Shown: positions 1 through 5,749, numbered from the stretch's first letter. The stretch is 11,205 nucleotides of DNA from an uncultured Thiotrichaceae bacterium (GCA_937931765.1 CALHAO010000313.1:1-11205); one strand, 5' to 3'. Notes: a model not told the origin generated them from the sequence alone. Program-made: numbers and translations.

Positions 1-42
1 GGTGTTTATCCTGGGCTGAAGGCGTTTAAGCGGGCGGTTTAA
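1..42 (+). CDS. C-terminal end of an unidentified protein (partial)
   Basis: Frame 1 is open from the window edge to a TAA at 40-42 and encodes GVYPGLKAFKRAV. Only 13 residues are visible, so no family can be assigned. The reading is supported by a strong intrinsic terminator starting about 30 bases after the stop, as expected at the end of a gene. The other two forward frames stop earlier. The aldolase-like gene downstream is separated from it by that terminator, so the two are probably not co-transcribed. Confidence 0.5.
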   Translation, partial: GVYPGLKAFKRAV

Positions 43-72
43 GGCGGGATAATTCACTTGTTTTGCTGATAG

Positions 73-101
73 AATGCCGCAAAGACCTTGCGGCATTTTT
101 T
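73..101 (+). terminator. Intrinsic terminator
   Basis: A 10-bp perfect stem (73-82 with 88-97, core ATGCCGCAA/TTGCGGCAT) closes a 5-nt loop, AGACC, and runs into a T tract at 96-101. It lies about 30 nt after the upstream stop codon and ends just before the ribosome binding site of the next gene. The aldolase-like gene therefore needs a promoter overlapping this region or depends on read-through. Confidence 0.85.
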
Positions 102-117
102 ATGAGGAGAAGACAAA

Positions 118-846
118 ATGAACTACCCACAACAACGTACAGATATGGCCGCAGCTTTCCGCTGGGCCGTGCGTCTAAACTATCATGAAGGAGTTGCTAA
201 TCATTTTTCACTGGCGGTGAACGATGATGCCACGCAATTTCTGATGAATCCGAATCAGCGTCATTTCTCATTGATTCGCGCCAGTGACATGTTATTGCTG
301 GATGCCAATGATCCGGCGACGATGGATCGCCCTGATGCGCCTGATCCTACGGCGTGGGGTTTGCACGGTTCTGTGCACCGTTATTGCCCGCATGCGCGGT
401 GCGTGATGCATGTGCATTCTACCTTTGCCACAGTGCTGGCTACGCTGAAAAACAGTGAACTTCCGCCGATTGATCAGAATACGACTACGTTTTATCAGCG
501 TTATGTCATTGATGATCGTTTTGGTGGGCTGGCGTTTGAGTCGGAAGGTGCGCGTTGTGCGACTTTGTTATCTGACCCAAAGGTTAAGGTGATGATTATG
601 GGCAATCACGGTGTGTTAGTGCTGGGTGATAGCGTGGCGGATACCTTTAACCGTTTGTATTATTTCGAGCGGGCCGCTGAGACTTATATCCGTGCTTTGC
701 AAACCGGCCAGCCGTTGCGAGTGTTGTCGCATGATATTGCGGTCAAGGCTGCGCAGGAAATGGAGGATTATCCGGATCAGTCGGCGCGGCATTTTGATGA
801 TCTCAAGGAAATTCTGGATCGGGACGGTTCAAATTATCGGGATTAA
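118..846 (+). CDS. Class II aldolase/adducin-fold protein lacking the catalytic Glu
   Basis: The 242-aa product has the usual single-domain length of the class II aldolase/adducin family, which includes L-fuculose-phosphate aldolase and L-ribulose-5-phosphate 4-epimerase. The ATG has a GAGGAG ribosome binding site 8 nt upstream. Visible landmarks are the N-terminal segment around residues 21-34 (NYHEGVANHFSLAV), the metal-binding pair H98-V-H100 in VMHVHSTFA, and the third metal histidine H164 in GNHGVLVLGD. In true aldolases a Glu lies four residues before the conserved His (E-x-x-x-H, Glu73 of FucA). Here the segment is A79-W-G-L-H83, so that residue is Ala. The fold and divalent metal site look intact, but ordinary aldol chemistry is doubtful. 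The substrate cannot be assigned. The protein is predicted to be cytoplasmic and the gene appears to be transcribed alone. Confidence 0.88.
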   Translation: MNYPQQRTDMAAAFRWAVRLNYHEGVANHFSLAVNDDATQFLMNPNQRHFSLIRASDMLLLDANDPATMDRPDAPDPTAWGLHGSVHRYCPHARCVMHVHSTFATVLATLKNSELPPIDQNTTTFYQRYVIDDRFGGLAFESEGARCATLLSDPKVKVMIMGNHGVLVLGDSVADTFNRLYYFERAAETYIRALQTGQPLRVLSHDIAVKAAQEMEDYPDQSARHFDDLKEILDRDGSNYRD

Positions 847-892
847 GAAAGTTCAATAGTATTTACCCCAAAATATTTAAATATGCTAAAGC

Positions 893-935
893 TCCGGGAG
901 TAATTAATGAAATAAAGAATAACCCGGAATTTTTT
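893..935 (+). terminator. Possible intrinsic terminator after the aldolase-like gene
   Basis: TCCGGG at 893-898 pairs with CCCGGA at 923-928, followed by A and six T residues (930-935). The loop is 24 nt, which is long, so this is weaker than the other terminators in the window. Its position about 45 nt after the stop codon fits termination of the aldolase-like transcript. Confidence 0.4.
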
Positions 936-979
936 ATTAATTAACTAAAGTAAGTGTGAAGGTGTTTTTTGATCATTTT

Positions 980-993
980 TTAAACCATTTTAA
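980..993. promoter_or_regulatory. Candidate Crp/Fnr-type operator, copy 1
   Basis: TTAAA-CCAT-TTTAA is a perfect inverted repeat with a 4-nt spacer; the arms extend to TTTAAA at 979-994. The geometry matches FNR-type sites (TTGAT-N4-ATCAA), but the half-site has A in place of the conserved G. An 18-bp stretch including it (976-993) recurs exactly at 2877-2894 upstream of the lipoprotein gene. It lies about 190 bp upstream of the mscS-like start, in the leader of the operon that encodes the Crp/Fnr regulator. Binding by that regulator is an inference. Confidence 0.5.
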
Positions 994-1175
994 ATTATTG
1001 ACGGCTAATATTCTGGGGAATGAGTGAAAGATCCGGAGTATCTCTGACTTCCACCGGTTAGCTGCTATTGCTTATATTATTATAGTGCCTCATGGGCTAC
1101 ACTTTATTTTACCCCAGAATTTAATAATGGGTGAAAAATATCATGTATACCCATAAATCACCATGAGGGACTGAG

Positions 1176-2051
1176 ATGCAAACTGATATACAACCTGAGC
1201 AGATTTTGTCAAATCAACTCATGGACATAGTCCGTGATCTGATTGCTATGTTGCCGCAAATTCTTATCGCCATCATCGTGCTTAGCTTAACCTACCTTAT
1301 CGCGATGGGTGTCAGGTCACTGGCAAAGCGCCTGTTGCGGCGCTCCCGGTTACGCAAAAGCCTGAAGAATCTGTTTGAGCTATTGTTTTCCATCGCTATC
1401 TGGCTGGTTGGTATCATGATTGCAGCCATTATCGCGTTTCCCGATCTCACACCGACCAAGATTCTGGCGGGGCTGGGCATTGGCTCGGTAGCGATTGGTT
1501 TTGCTTTCAAGGATATTTTCGAGAATTTTCTGGCGGGTATTATCATCTTGTTGCGCAAGGAAATGCGGATTGATGATTTCATCGAATGTGAAGGGTTGGA
1601 AGGCAAAGTTGAAAATATTCTGGTGCGTGAAACCCACTTACGCCAAACGGATGGGCAGTTGGTCATCGTGCCCAACAGTATGCTGTTTAAAAACCCATTG
1701 AGGATACGCACTGACATTGATCAGCGGCGCACCACCATTATTTGTGGCATCGCTTACAGTGAGGATGTCGCGCATGGCCGCGACGTTATTACACAAGCTG
1801 TTAACAGTTGCTCAAGTGTCATCACTGATGAGCAGCCAGTGCAAATTTTCGCACAGGAGTTTGCAGACTCTGCTATAAACTTTGAGGTCACCTGGTGGAC
1901 AGGCTCCTTGCCGGTGGATATACGCCGTTCCCGTGATGAGGTGATTACCGCCGTTAAGCAGGCACTGGATGAGGCAGGTATTGAAATTCCTTTTCCTTAC
2001 CGCACATTAACATTTAATGAGCCATTGCAACTCCAAAAAGAGCAGGATTAG
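1176..2051 (+). CDS. MscS-family mechanosensitive ion channel
   Basis: The 291-aa product is about the length of E. coli MscS (286 aa). This family forms inner-membrane channels that release solutes during hypo-osmotic shock. Three hydrophobic segments are visible at about 27-46, 67-88 and 95-127. The last is the Gly/Ala-rich pore helix (AGLGIGSVAIGFAFKD, then N117-F-L-A-G). The cytoplasmic beta domain follows, with the family motif VPNSMLF at 165-171, and a C-terminal alpha/beta domain ending near 280 (DEAGIEIPFPYRTL). The ATG has GAGGGA 5 nt upstream. The stop lies 6 nt before the next start, so it is almost certainly co-transcribed with the Crp/Fnr regulator. Many MscS-like proteins of this short type are known, and the gating threshold and ion preference cannot be read from sequence. 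Confidence 0.92.
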   Translation: MQTDIQPEQILSNQLMDIVRDLIAMLPQILIAIIVLSLTYLIAMGVRSLAKRLLRRSRLRKSLKNLFELLFSIAIWLVGIMIAAIIAFPDLTPTKILAGLGIGSVAIGFAFKDIFENFLAGIIILLRKEMRIDDFIECEGLEGKVENILVRETHLRQTDGQLVIVPNSMLFKNPLRIRTDIDQRRTTIICGIAYSEDVAHGRDVITQAVNSCSSVITDEQPVQIFAQEFADSAINFEVTWWTGSLPVDIRRSRDEVITAVKQALDEAGIEIPFPYRTLTFNEPLQLQKEQD

Positions 2052-2057
2052 AACAGT

Positions 2058-2807
2058 ATGGTAATGAATAGTGAGCAGGATGAGAGTTGCCTGGTCTGCC
2101 GGTTGAGTTATTACATTGACATTAGTGAACGGGATGAACGTTTGCTGCGTAAGCTGGAAGAAAATCAAATCAGTATTGCCGCAAAAACTGATCTGAATGC
2201 ACAGGACAATATAGACAGTCTGTTCGTGGTGAAATCTGGTTGGTTGTACAGCTACGTTGATCTGGATGAAAATTCCCGTCAGGTGCTGCGCATTCATTAT
2301 CCCGGCGATGTGGTTGGCCTTACTGATGTGGCTATGCAGGAATCATTTGGTACGGTGAAAGCGGCGACTAAGGCCGTGTTATGCCCTTTTCCTAAAAAAC
2401 ACCTGGATGCGATTTTTACTCAGTCCCCGCGATTGACCGCGCTGATCTTTAGCCTGGGCATGTTGGAGCAGGTTGTGTTAATGGATCGTTTGAAGATCAT
2501 CGGGCGGATGAGCGCGGTTGATCGGGTGGCCCATTTTTTACTGGAGATACATGCGCGCTTAAAAATCCATGCGCCGAAGGATGTCGACGGAGAGTTCGAT
2601 ATACCTTTGACTCAGGAAGCTATCGGCGATGCGATTGGCTTGACTAATGTGTCGGTCAGTAATGCGTTGACGCAATTAGAATTTGATGGTTATCTGCGTT
2701 GCAATAAGCGAAGGGTGACCTTCCACGAAATGGAAAAATTAAAGGAAAAAATCAACTTTAGAGATCGTTATTTTAAGATTGATACGGATTGGTTTCCCGA
2801 TGCCTGA
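2058..2807 (+). CDS. Crp/Fnr-family transcriptional regulator
   Basis: The 249-aa product has the family layout: an N-terminal beta-barrel sensor domain (about 25-120, with the turn YPGDVVGL at 81-88), a long dimerisation helix (about 125-165) and a C-terminal winged helix-turn-helix (184-210, then the wing to about 222). The phosphate-binding cassette lacks the Arg-Ser pair that holds cAMP in CRP, so cAMP binding is unlikely. Cys11 and Cys14 form a CxxC near the N-terminus, but the full FNR four-cysteine set is absent. The recognition helix reads T196-N-V-S-V-S-N202. Aligned with CRP this puts Val at Glu181 and Asn at Arg185, so the usual G:C-reading pair is missing. ATG at 2058 (AGGA at 2044-2047) or ATG at 2064 could start translation. 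The gene follows the mscS-like gene by 6 nt. Three candidate operators lie on either side of the operon, suggesting autoregulation. Confidence 0.92.
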   Translation: MVMNSEQDESCLVCRLSYYIDISERDERLLRKLEENQISIAAKTDLNAQDNIDSLFVVKSGWLYSYVDLDENSRQVLRIHYPGDVVGLTDVAMQESFGTVKAATKAVLCPFPKKHLDAIFTQSPRLTALIFSLGMLEQVVLMDRLKIIGRMSAVDRVAHFLLEIHARLKIHAPKDVDGEFDIPLTQEAIGDAIGLTNVSVSNALTQLEFDGYLRCNKRRVTFHEMEKLKEKINFRDRYFKIDTDWFPDA

Positions 2808-2838
2808 TGTTATATTTTCTTGTGAACGTTAATTAGTT

Positions 2839-2852
2839 TTAAAGTATTTTAA
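2839..2852. promoter_or_regulatory. Candidate Crp/Fnr-type operator, copy 2
   Basis: TTAAA-GTAT-TTTAA is a perfect inverted repeat with a 4-nt spacer. The arms extend to seven bases (TTTTAAA at 2837-2843 with TTTAAAA at 2848-2854). It lies just downstream of the regulator gene and 42 bp (centre to centre, about four helical turns) upstream of copy 3. This would place both on the same face of the helix upstream of the lipoprotein promoter. The assignment to the neighbouring regulator is inferred. Confidence 0.45.
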
Positions 2853-2880
2853 AAATAAGCCATGAGTTTTACCTATTTTT

Positions 2881-2894
2881 TTAAACCATTTTAA
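2881..2894. promoter_or_regulatory. Candidate Crp/Fnr-type operator, copy 3
   Basis: TTAAA-CCAT-TTTAA sits in an 18-bp exact repeat (2877-2894) of the sequence upstream of the mscS-like gene (976-993). Its centre is about 68 bp upstream of the transcription start predicted from the promoter at 2921-2949, a distance typical of upstream activator sites. A single further half-site, TTAAA followed by ATGG, lies at 2930-2938 inside the promoter spacer. Confidence 0.5.
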
Positions 2895-2920
2895 GAAAGC
2901 TTGTTTCTGATAAGGAATGT

Positions 2921-2949
2921 TTGACTTCTTTAAAATGGATGCCTATAGT
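2921..2949 (+). promoter_or_regulatory. Sigma70-like promoter of the lipoprotein gene
   Basis: TTGACT at 2921-2926 (5 of 6 consensus) is followed by a 17-bp spacer and TATAGT at 2944-2949 (5 of 6 consensus). Predicted transcription starts near 2956, giving a leader of about 70 nt. This is the best promoter match in the window. Confidence 0.75.
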
Positions 2950-2957
2950 TTATCAAC

Positions 2958-2985
2958 ACCTGCGTAACATTAAGCGTAGGTTTTT
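2958..2985 (+). terminator. Terminator-like hairpin at the 5' end of the lipoprotein transcript
   Basis: A2958-G2964 pairs with C2975-T2981 (7 bp, one G-T pair) around a 10-nt loop and is followed by five T residues at 2981-2985. It starts right at the predicted transcription start. It could terminate transcripts reading out of the mscS-regulator operon, act as an attenuator, or protect the 5' end of the lipoprotein mRNA. The sequence alone does not decide. Confidence 0.45.
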
Positions 2986-3026
2986 AATTAGATTTGCAGT
3001 GTTGTGAATTTAATAAAGGAAGTGTC

Positions 3027-3827
3027 ATGAAAATTAATAAGTTTGTTTATGCATTATGTCTCACTACTACGCTTGCCGCGTGCAGTAAAGATGATGTCGC
3101 CAACGATACGTCCCAGACTGAGGCTGATAAAGCCGCTCAGTTAGCGGAAGACTCTGCAGCCAAAGCGGCTGAGCTTGAAAGTGAACAGGCAGCCAAAGAA
3201 GCGAGCCAGGCCGCAGATGCTGCCGGAGAAGCTGTTGATGCTGCGGGTGAAGCTATTTCATCAGGAGCCGCTGCTCTGGGAAGTGCTGCATCTGCTACAG
3301 CCAATTCGGCTGCTGCTGGCCTGGCGAATGCTAAAGAAAACGTAAAAGATGCGGCTGCCGCAGTGGGTGATGCTGCTCAGGAAGTTGCTGCAGACGCTAA
3401 ACAAGTAGCTGCAGACGCAGCACAAAGTGTTGAAGAGACTGCCACCGAGGCTGCTAAAGCCTCAGAACAGGCTGCTGCTGAAGCTAAACAAGCAGCAGAA
3501 AATGCGGTAGACACCGTGCAGGAAACTGCTGCTGAAGCAACTGAGGCCGTTAAAGAGACTGCCGTAGATGCTAAGCAGGCAGCCGGAAATGCAGTGGATA
3601 ATGTTCAGGAAGCTGCTGCGGATGCTACCGAAGCTGTGAAAGAAACTGCCGCAGATGCTACTGAAGCTGTGAAAGAGACCGCTGTTGAAGCCACTGAAGC
3701 TGTGAAAGATCAATACAATGAAGTTAAAGCCGCTGCTGCAGGGGCTGTTGCCGAAACAGCTGAAAGTGTGGCAGACAGTGCAAGTGAAGAGGAGAAGGAA
3801 GCTGAGCAGGAATTAAAGCAACAATAA
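3027..3827 (+). CDS. Alanine-rich, LEA-like repetitive lipoprotein
   Basis: The start is ATG 3027, preceded by AAAGGAAG at 3015-3022; a TTG at 2994 extends the frame but would bury the signal peptide. The 266-aa product begins with a lipoprotein signal, KINKFVYALCLTTTLAAC, with a lipobox Leu-Ala-Ala-Cys19. Ser at +2 favours the outer membrane. The mature protein is almost all Ala, Glu, Lys, Asp, Gln, Thr and Val, with no Trp, His or Pro and a single Tyr (Tyr230). Repeats are clear: a 29-residue unit at 152-180 and 181-209, then 11-residue ATEAVKETAAD-type units at 200-210, 211-221 and 222-228. Such hendecad repeats resemble group 3 LEA proteins and suggest long amphipathic helices or an extended coiled coil in the periplasm. 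The exact function is unknown. Its own promoter and two upstream palindromes suggest control by the neighbouring regulator. Confidence 0.85.
   Translation: MKINKFVYALCLTTTLAACSKDDVANDTSQTEADKAAQLAEDSAAKAAELESEQAAKEASQAADAAGEAVDAAGEAISSGAAALGSAASATANSAAAGLANAKENVKDAAAAVGDAAQEVAADAKQVAADAAQSVEETATEAAKASEQAAAEAKQAAENAVDTVQETAAEATEAVKETAVDAKQAAGNAVDNVQEAAADATEAVKETAADATEAVKETAVEATEAVKDQYNEVKAAAAGAVAETAESVADSASEEEKEAEQELKQQ
3480..3710 (+). repeat. In-frame tandem repeats (87 bp and 33 bp) in the lipoprotein gene
   Basis: Two imperfect 87-bp units (3480-3566 and 3567-3653) encode the 29-residue repeat. They run into 33-bp units at 3624-3656, 3657-3689 and a partial one at 3690-3710, each encoding ATEAVK plus a variable end. 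Synonymous differences between units show divergence rather than a very recent expansion, but copy number could vary between strains. Confidence 0.8.
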
Positions 3828-3839
3828 ATCTCTACCATT

Positions 3840-3859
3840 AAATGTTCGGCTGAACATTT
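3840..3859 (+). other. Short hairpin after the lipoprotein gene
   Basis: AAATGTTC (3840-3847) pairs perfectly with GAACATTT (3852-3859) around a GGCT tetraloop, 13 nt after the stop codon. It has no T tract of its own and stands directly before the main terminator. It may stabilise the mRNA 3' end. Confidence 0.5.
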
Positions 3860-3866
3860 CCCGTTC

Positions 3867-3910
3867 AAGGCTACCAGAGTTATCAGCCCTTTTATTGGTA
3901 GCCTTTTTTT
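3867..3910 (+). terminator. Intrinsic terminator of the lipoprotein gene
   Basis: A 10-bp perfect stem, AAGGCTACCA (3867-3876) with TGGTAGCCTT (3896-3905), closes a 19-nt loop and runs into a T tract at 3904-3910. It ends only 21 nt before the next start codon, so the Rieske fusion gene probably relies on a promoter overlapping this region or on read-through. Confidence 0.85.
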
Positions 3911-3931
3911 ATTCTATTAAGGTTTTGTCTC

Positions 3932-5446
3932 ATGGCGAAAATAGTTATTGCTGACTGGAATACGCTTGAGCCATTAACGCCCGGTTATATCCTGGTGGCC
4001 GATGTTGATTTGGTGATTATTCGTTGGCCTGACGATGATAAAGTTTCTTTGCTTTATGGTCGGTGTAAACACCGTGGGGCACTGATGGCTGATGGTCATA
4101 TTCGTGGTGAGAATCTGGTTTGTGGTCTACATGGAATGGATTATCGTTACAAGACAGGAGTCAGCGCTTTTGACAATGATAAAACCTTACACCGATTTAA
4201 TGCCTGGGTAGAAAAGGGCAAGGTTTGGGTGGATGACGATGAGATTTCCCTGTGGGAAAAAGCGCATCCCCAGCCTTATAATCGTGATGCATATCAAGGA
4301 CTTTATCAAGGCAATCAGGGGAGCGAAGAGGAACCCCACGTACAAGTTATCCAGCAGCTTGCGCAACATGGCAAACCGGATAAAGCCTACAAAGGCCCGG
4401 AAGCAGCGATGGCTTCACCGAGACAGGTTTTATCAGATTGGGATGACATTCAATTATTGAAAGCCCAACTACAGAGGTTTCCGCTTGATGATAAGGTCGA
4501 TGTTAACAGTAGGGTATTGATCGGCCCGGCGGCGGTTAAACCACTACAGTTGGATAGGCCATTATTGATCACTGGCATGAATGTTGATGCATTGTCTATA
4601 GAGGCCCGGCAGGCATTAGCGCAAGGAGCTGAACTGGCGGGTACCGGCATCTGTTCGGGTGAAGCCGATACGTTGCAACAAGTTAATTCACGTTATTTTT
4701 ATGAGTATGCTTCTGGCCGTTCTGATTTTTTCATGGCAGCCGTGAAGCGCTGTCAGGCCTTCCATTTCAAGGCGAGCCAGGTGGCTGATTCATCCGCTAA
4801 CGCACCGACATTGAACAGCATTGATGATTACCGTGATTTTGCCAATGAAGTGCGTGATGCAACGGGTGGTATCCCGATTGGTGTGAAAATATCCGCACAG
4901 CATATTGAAGATGACATTGCGGCTGCTCTGAAAATAGGTGTTGATTATATTATTCTGGATGGGCGTGGTGCCGGTGCCTCTTCACTGTTGTTTGGTGAGC
5001 ATGCCCCAGTGCCGACTATTCCTGCTTTGGCCCGCGCCCGTCAGTATCTTGATTATCGAGAGGCAAATGTTAGCCTTATCATCACCGGTGGTCTATGCAC
5101 GCCATCTGATTTTGTGAAAGCGCTGGCGTTGGGTGCTGATGCAATTGCTCTGGGTGATACGGCGTTAAAGGCCATTGGCTGTTTGGGCGTGCGTGCTTGT
5201 CACAGTAATAAATGCCCTGTGGGTATTGCTACACAGGATAAACATTTTCGTCGCCGTCTGGTGATTGATAAAAGCGCAGAACAATTAAACAACTTTTTCA
5301 GGACATCAACACACCTGATGAAGGGCATGGCGAGAGCGTGCGGCTATCCCGATCTGAATTTATTTTCTGGCCAGGATTTAACAACATTTAATACCGAAAC
5401 AGCTTTGCTGGCGGGTATTATTTATGGTGGCTTGGCTTCGGTATAA
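3932..5446 (+). CDS. Rieske [2Fe-2S] domain fused to glutamate synthase-type FMN domain
   Basis: The 504-aa product joins two redox domains. Residues about 5-103 form a Rieske ferredoxin with all four ligands in CxH-x16-CxxH: C45, H47, C64 and H67. After a linker, residues about 195-500 match the FMN-binding domain of the glutamate synthase large subunit. Landmarks are SIEARQALAQGAELAGTG (222-239), VDYIILDGRGAGASS (337-351, in place of the usual GHDGGTGAS), ITGGLCTPSDFVKALALGADA (384-404) and the [3Fe-4S] motif C417-x5-C423-x4-C428 followed by PVGIATQD. There is no glutaminase domain, so ammonia transfer as in true glutamate synthase is not expected. Stand-alone FMN-binding glutamate synthase-like proteins are known oxidoreductases of mostly unknown substrate. 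Inferred electron path: Rieske cluster to FMN/[3Fe-4S] or the reverse. No signal peptide is seen, so it is probably cytoplasmic. AAGG at 3919-3922 is a modest ribosome binding site. Confidence 0.88.
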   Translation: MAKIVIADWNTLEPLTPGYILVADVDLVIIRWPDDDKVSLLYGRCKHRGALMADGHIRGENLVCGLHGMDYRYKTGVSAFDNDKTLHRFNAWVEKGKVWVDDDEISLWEKAHPQPYNRDAYQGLYQGNQGSEEEPHVQVIQQLAQHGKPDKAYKGPEAAMASPRQVLSDWDDIQLLKAQLQRFPLDDKVDVNSRVLIGPAAVKPLQLDRPLLITGMNVDALSIEARQALAQGAELAGTGICSGEADTLQQVNSRYFYEYASGRSDFFMAAVKRCQAFHFKASQVADSSANAPTLNSIDDYRDFANEVRDATGGIPIGVKISAQHIEDDIAAALKIGVDYIILDGRGAGASSLLFGEHAPVPTIPALARARQYLDYREANVSLIITGGLCTPSDFVKALALGADAIALGDTALKAIGCLGVRACHSNKCPVGIATQDKHFRRRLVIDKSAEQLNNFFRTSTHLMKGMARACGYPDLNLFSGQDLTTFNTETALLAGIIYGGLASV

Positions 5447-5459
5447 GGAAACCGCCACT

Positions 5460-5487
5460 TTTACACTCACTTTGGCATTTATAGAAT
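5460..5487 (+). promoter_or_regulatory. Possible sigma70-like promoter of the small envelope gene cluster
   Basis: TTTACA (5460-5465, 5 of 6) and TAGAAT (5482-5487, 5 of 6) are separated by 16 bp, just upstream of the PLDc_N-like gene and right after the Rieske fusion stop. No terminator was found between the Rieske gene and this site, so read-through is also possible. Confidence 0.4.
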
Positions 5488-5520
5488 GGTGCTAAGCTGA
5501 AATAATTTAGGAGAAATGTT

Positions 5521-5700
5521 ATGGGTATCGAAGTAGGTGGTCTATTTGGCCTGATTATTCTGGTGTTGGATGTTTTCGCCATCATCAAAGTAGTGCAAAG
5601 CGGAGCCAGTACCGGTAGTAAAGTACTTTGGGTCGTTATCATACTGTTATTGCCTTTGCTGGGTTTATTATTGTGGTACTTAGCCGGGCCAAAAGGGTAA
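5521..5700 (+). CDS. PLDc_N-like small membrane protein (59 aa)
   Basis: This short gene starts at ATG 5521 with TAGGAG 7 nt upstream and ends with TAA at 5700. The 59-aa product is two membrane segments (about 8-24 and 35-54) joined by a short loop, VVQSGASTGSK, and ending in AGPKG. The second segment (WVVIILLLPLLGLLLWYLAG) resembles the phospholipase D-nuclease N-terminal (PLDc_N) domain, which also occurs alone in small inner-membrane proteins. There is no catalytic HKD motif, so it is not a phospholipase. Its role is unknown. It leads a run of small envelope genes. Confidence 0.8.
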   Translation: MGIEVGGLFGLIILVLDVFAIIKVVQSGASTGSKVLWVVIILLLPLLGLLLWYLAGPKG

Positions 5701-5749
5701 GTGCTTTGTGCTTCAGATCCCTGTCTTAATTTAAAAAAGGAAGAAAGTT

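Larger units (their letters stand above)
847..1175. other. AT-rich intergenic region upstream of the mscS-like gene
   Basis: This 329-bp stretch holds no convincing gene on either strand. It contains the possible terminator at 893-935, a TTAAA-N4-TTTAA palindrome at 980-993, and a 9-bp inverted repeat (ATTCTGGGG at 1010-1018 with CCCCAGAAT at 1112-1120). Candidate -10 boxes such as TATATT (1073-1078) and TATAGT (1081-1086) have no good -35 partner, so the operon promoter could not be fixed. The ribosome binding site of the next gene is GAGGGA at 1165-1170. Confidence 0.6.

Noticed and set aside
998..1012. TTGACG and TAATAT as a promoter for the mscS-like gene
   Set aside because: TTGACG has no -10 box at 16-18 bp downstream, and TAATAT has no -35 at the right distance, so they cannot be parts of one standard promoter.
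2994..3026. TTG start giving an 11-residue longer lipoprotein
   Set aside because: It would place extra residues before a textbook lipoprotein signal peptide, and the ATG at 3027 has its own good ribosome binding site.
3462..3713. Minus-strand open frame inside the lipoprotein gene
   Set aside because: It is a Ser/Phe-rich mirror of the Ala-rich repeats with no start signals, a composition artefact.
3932..5446. Full glutamate synthase (gltB)
   Set aside because: The protein is about a third of gltB length, has no N-terminal glutaminase domain, and carries a Rieske domain instead.
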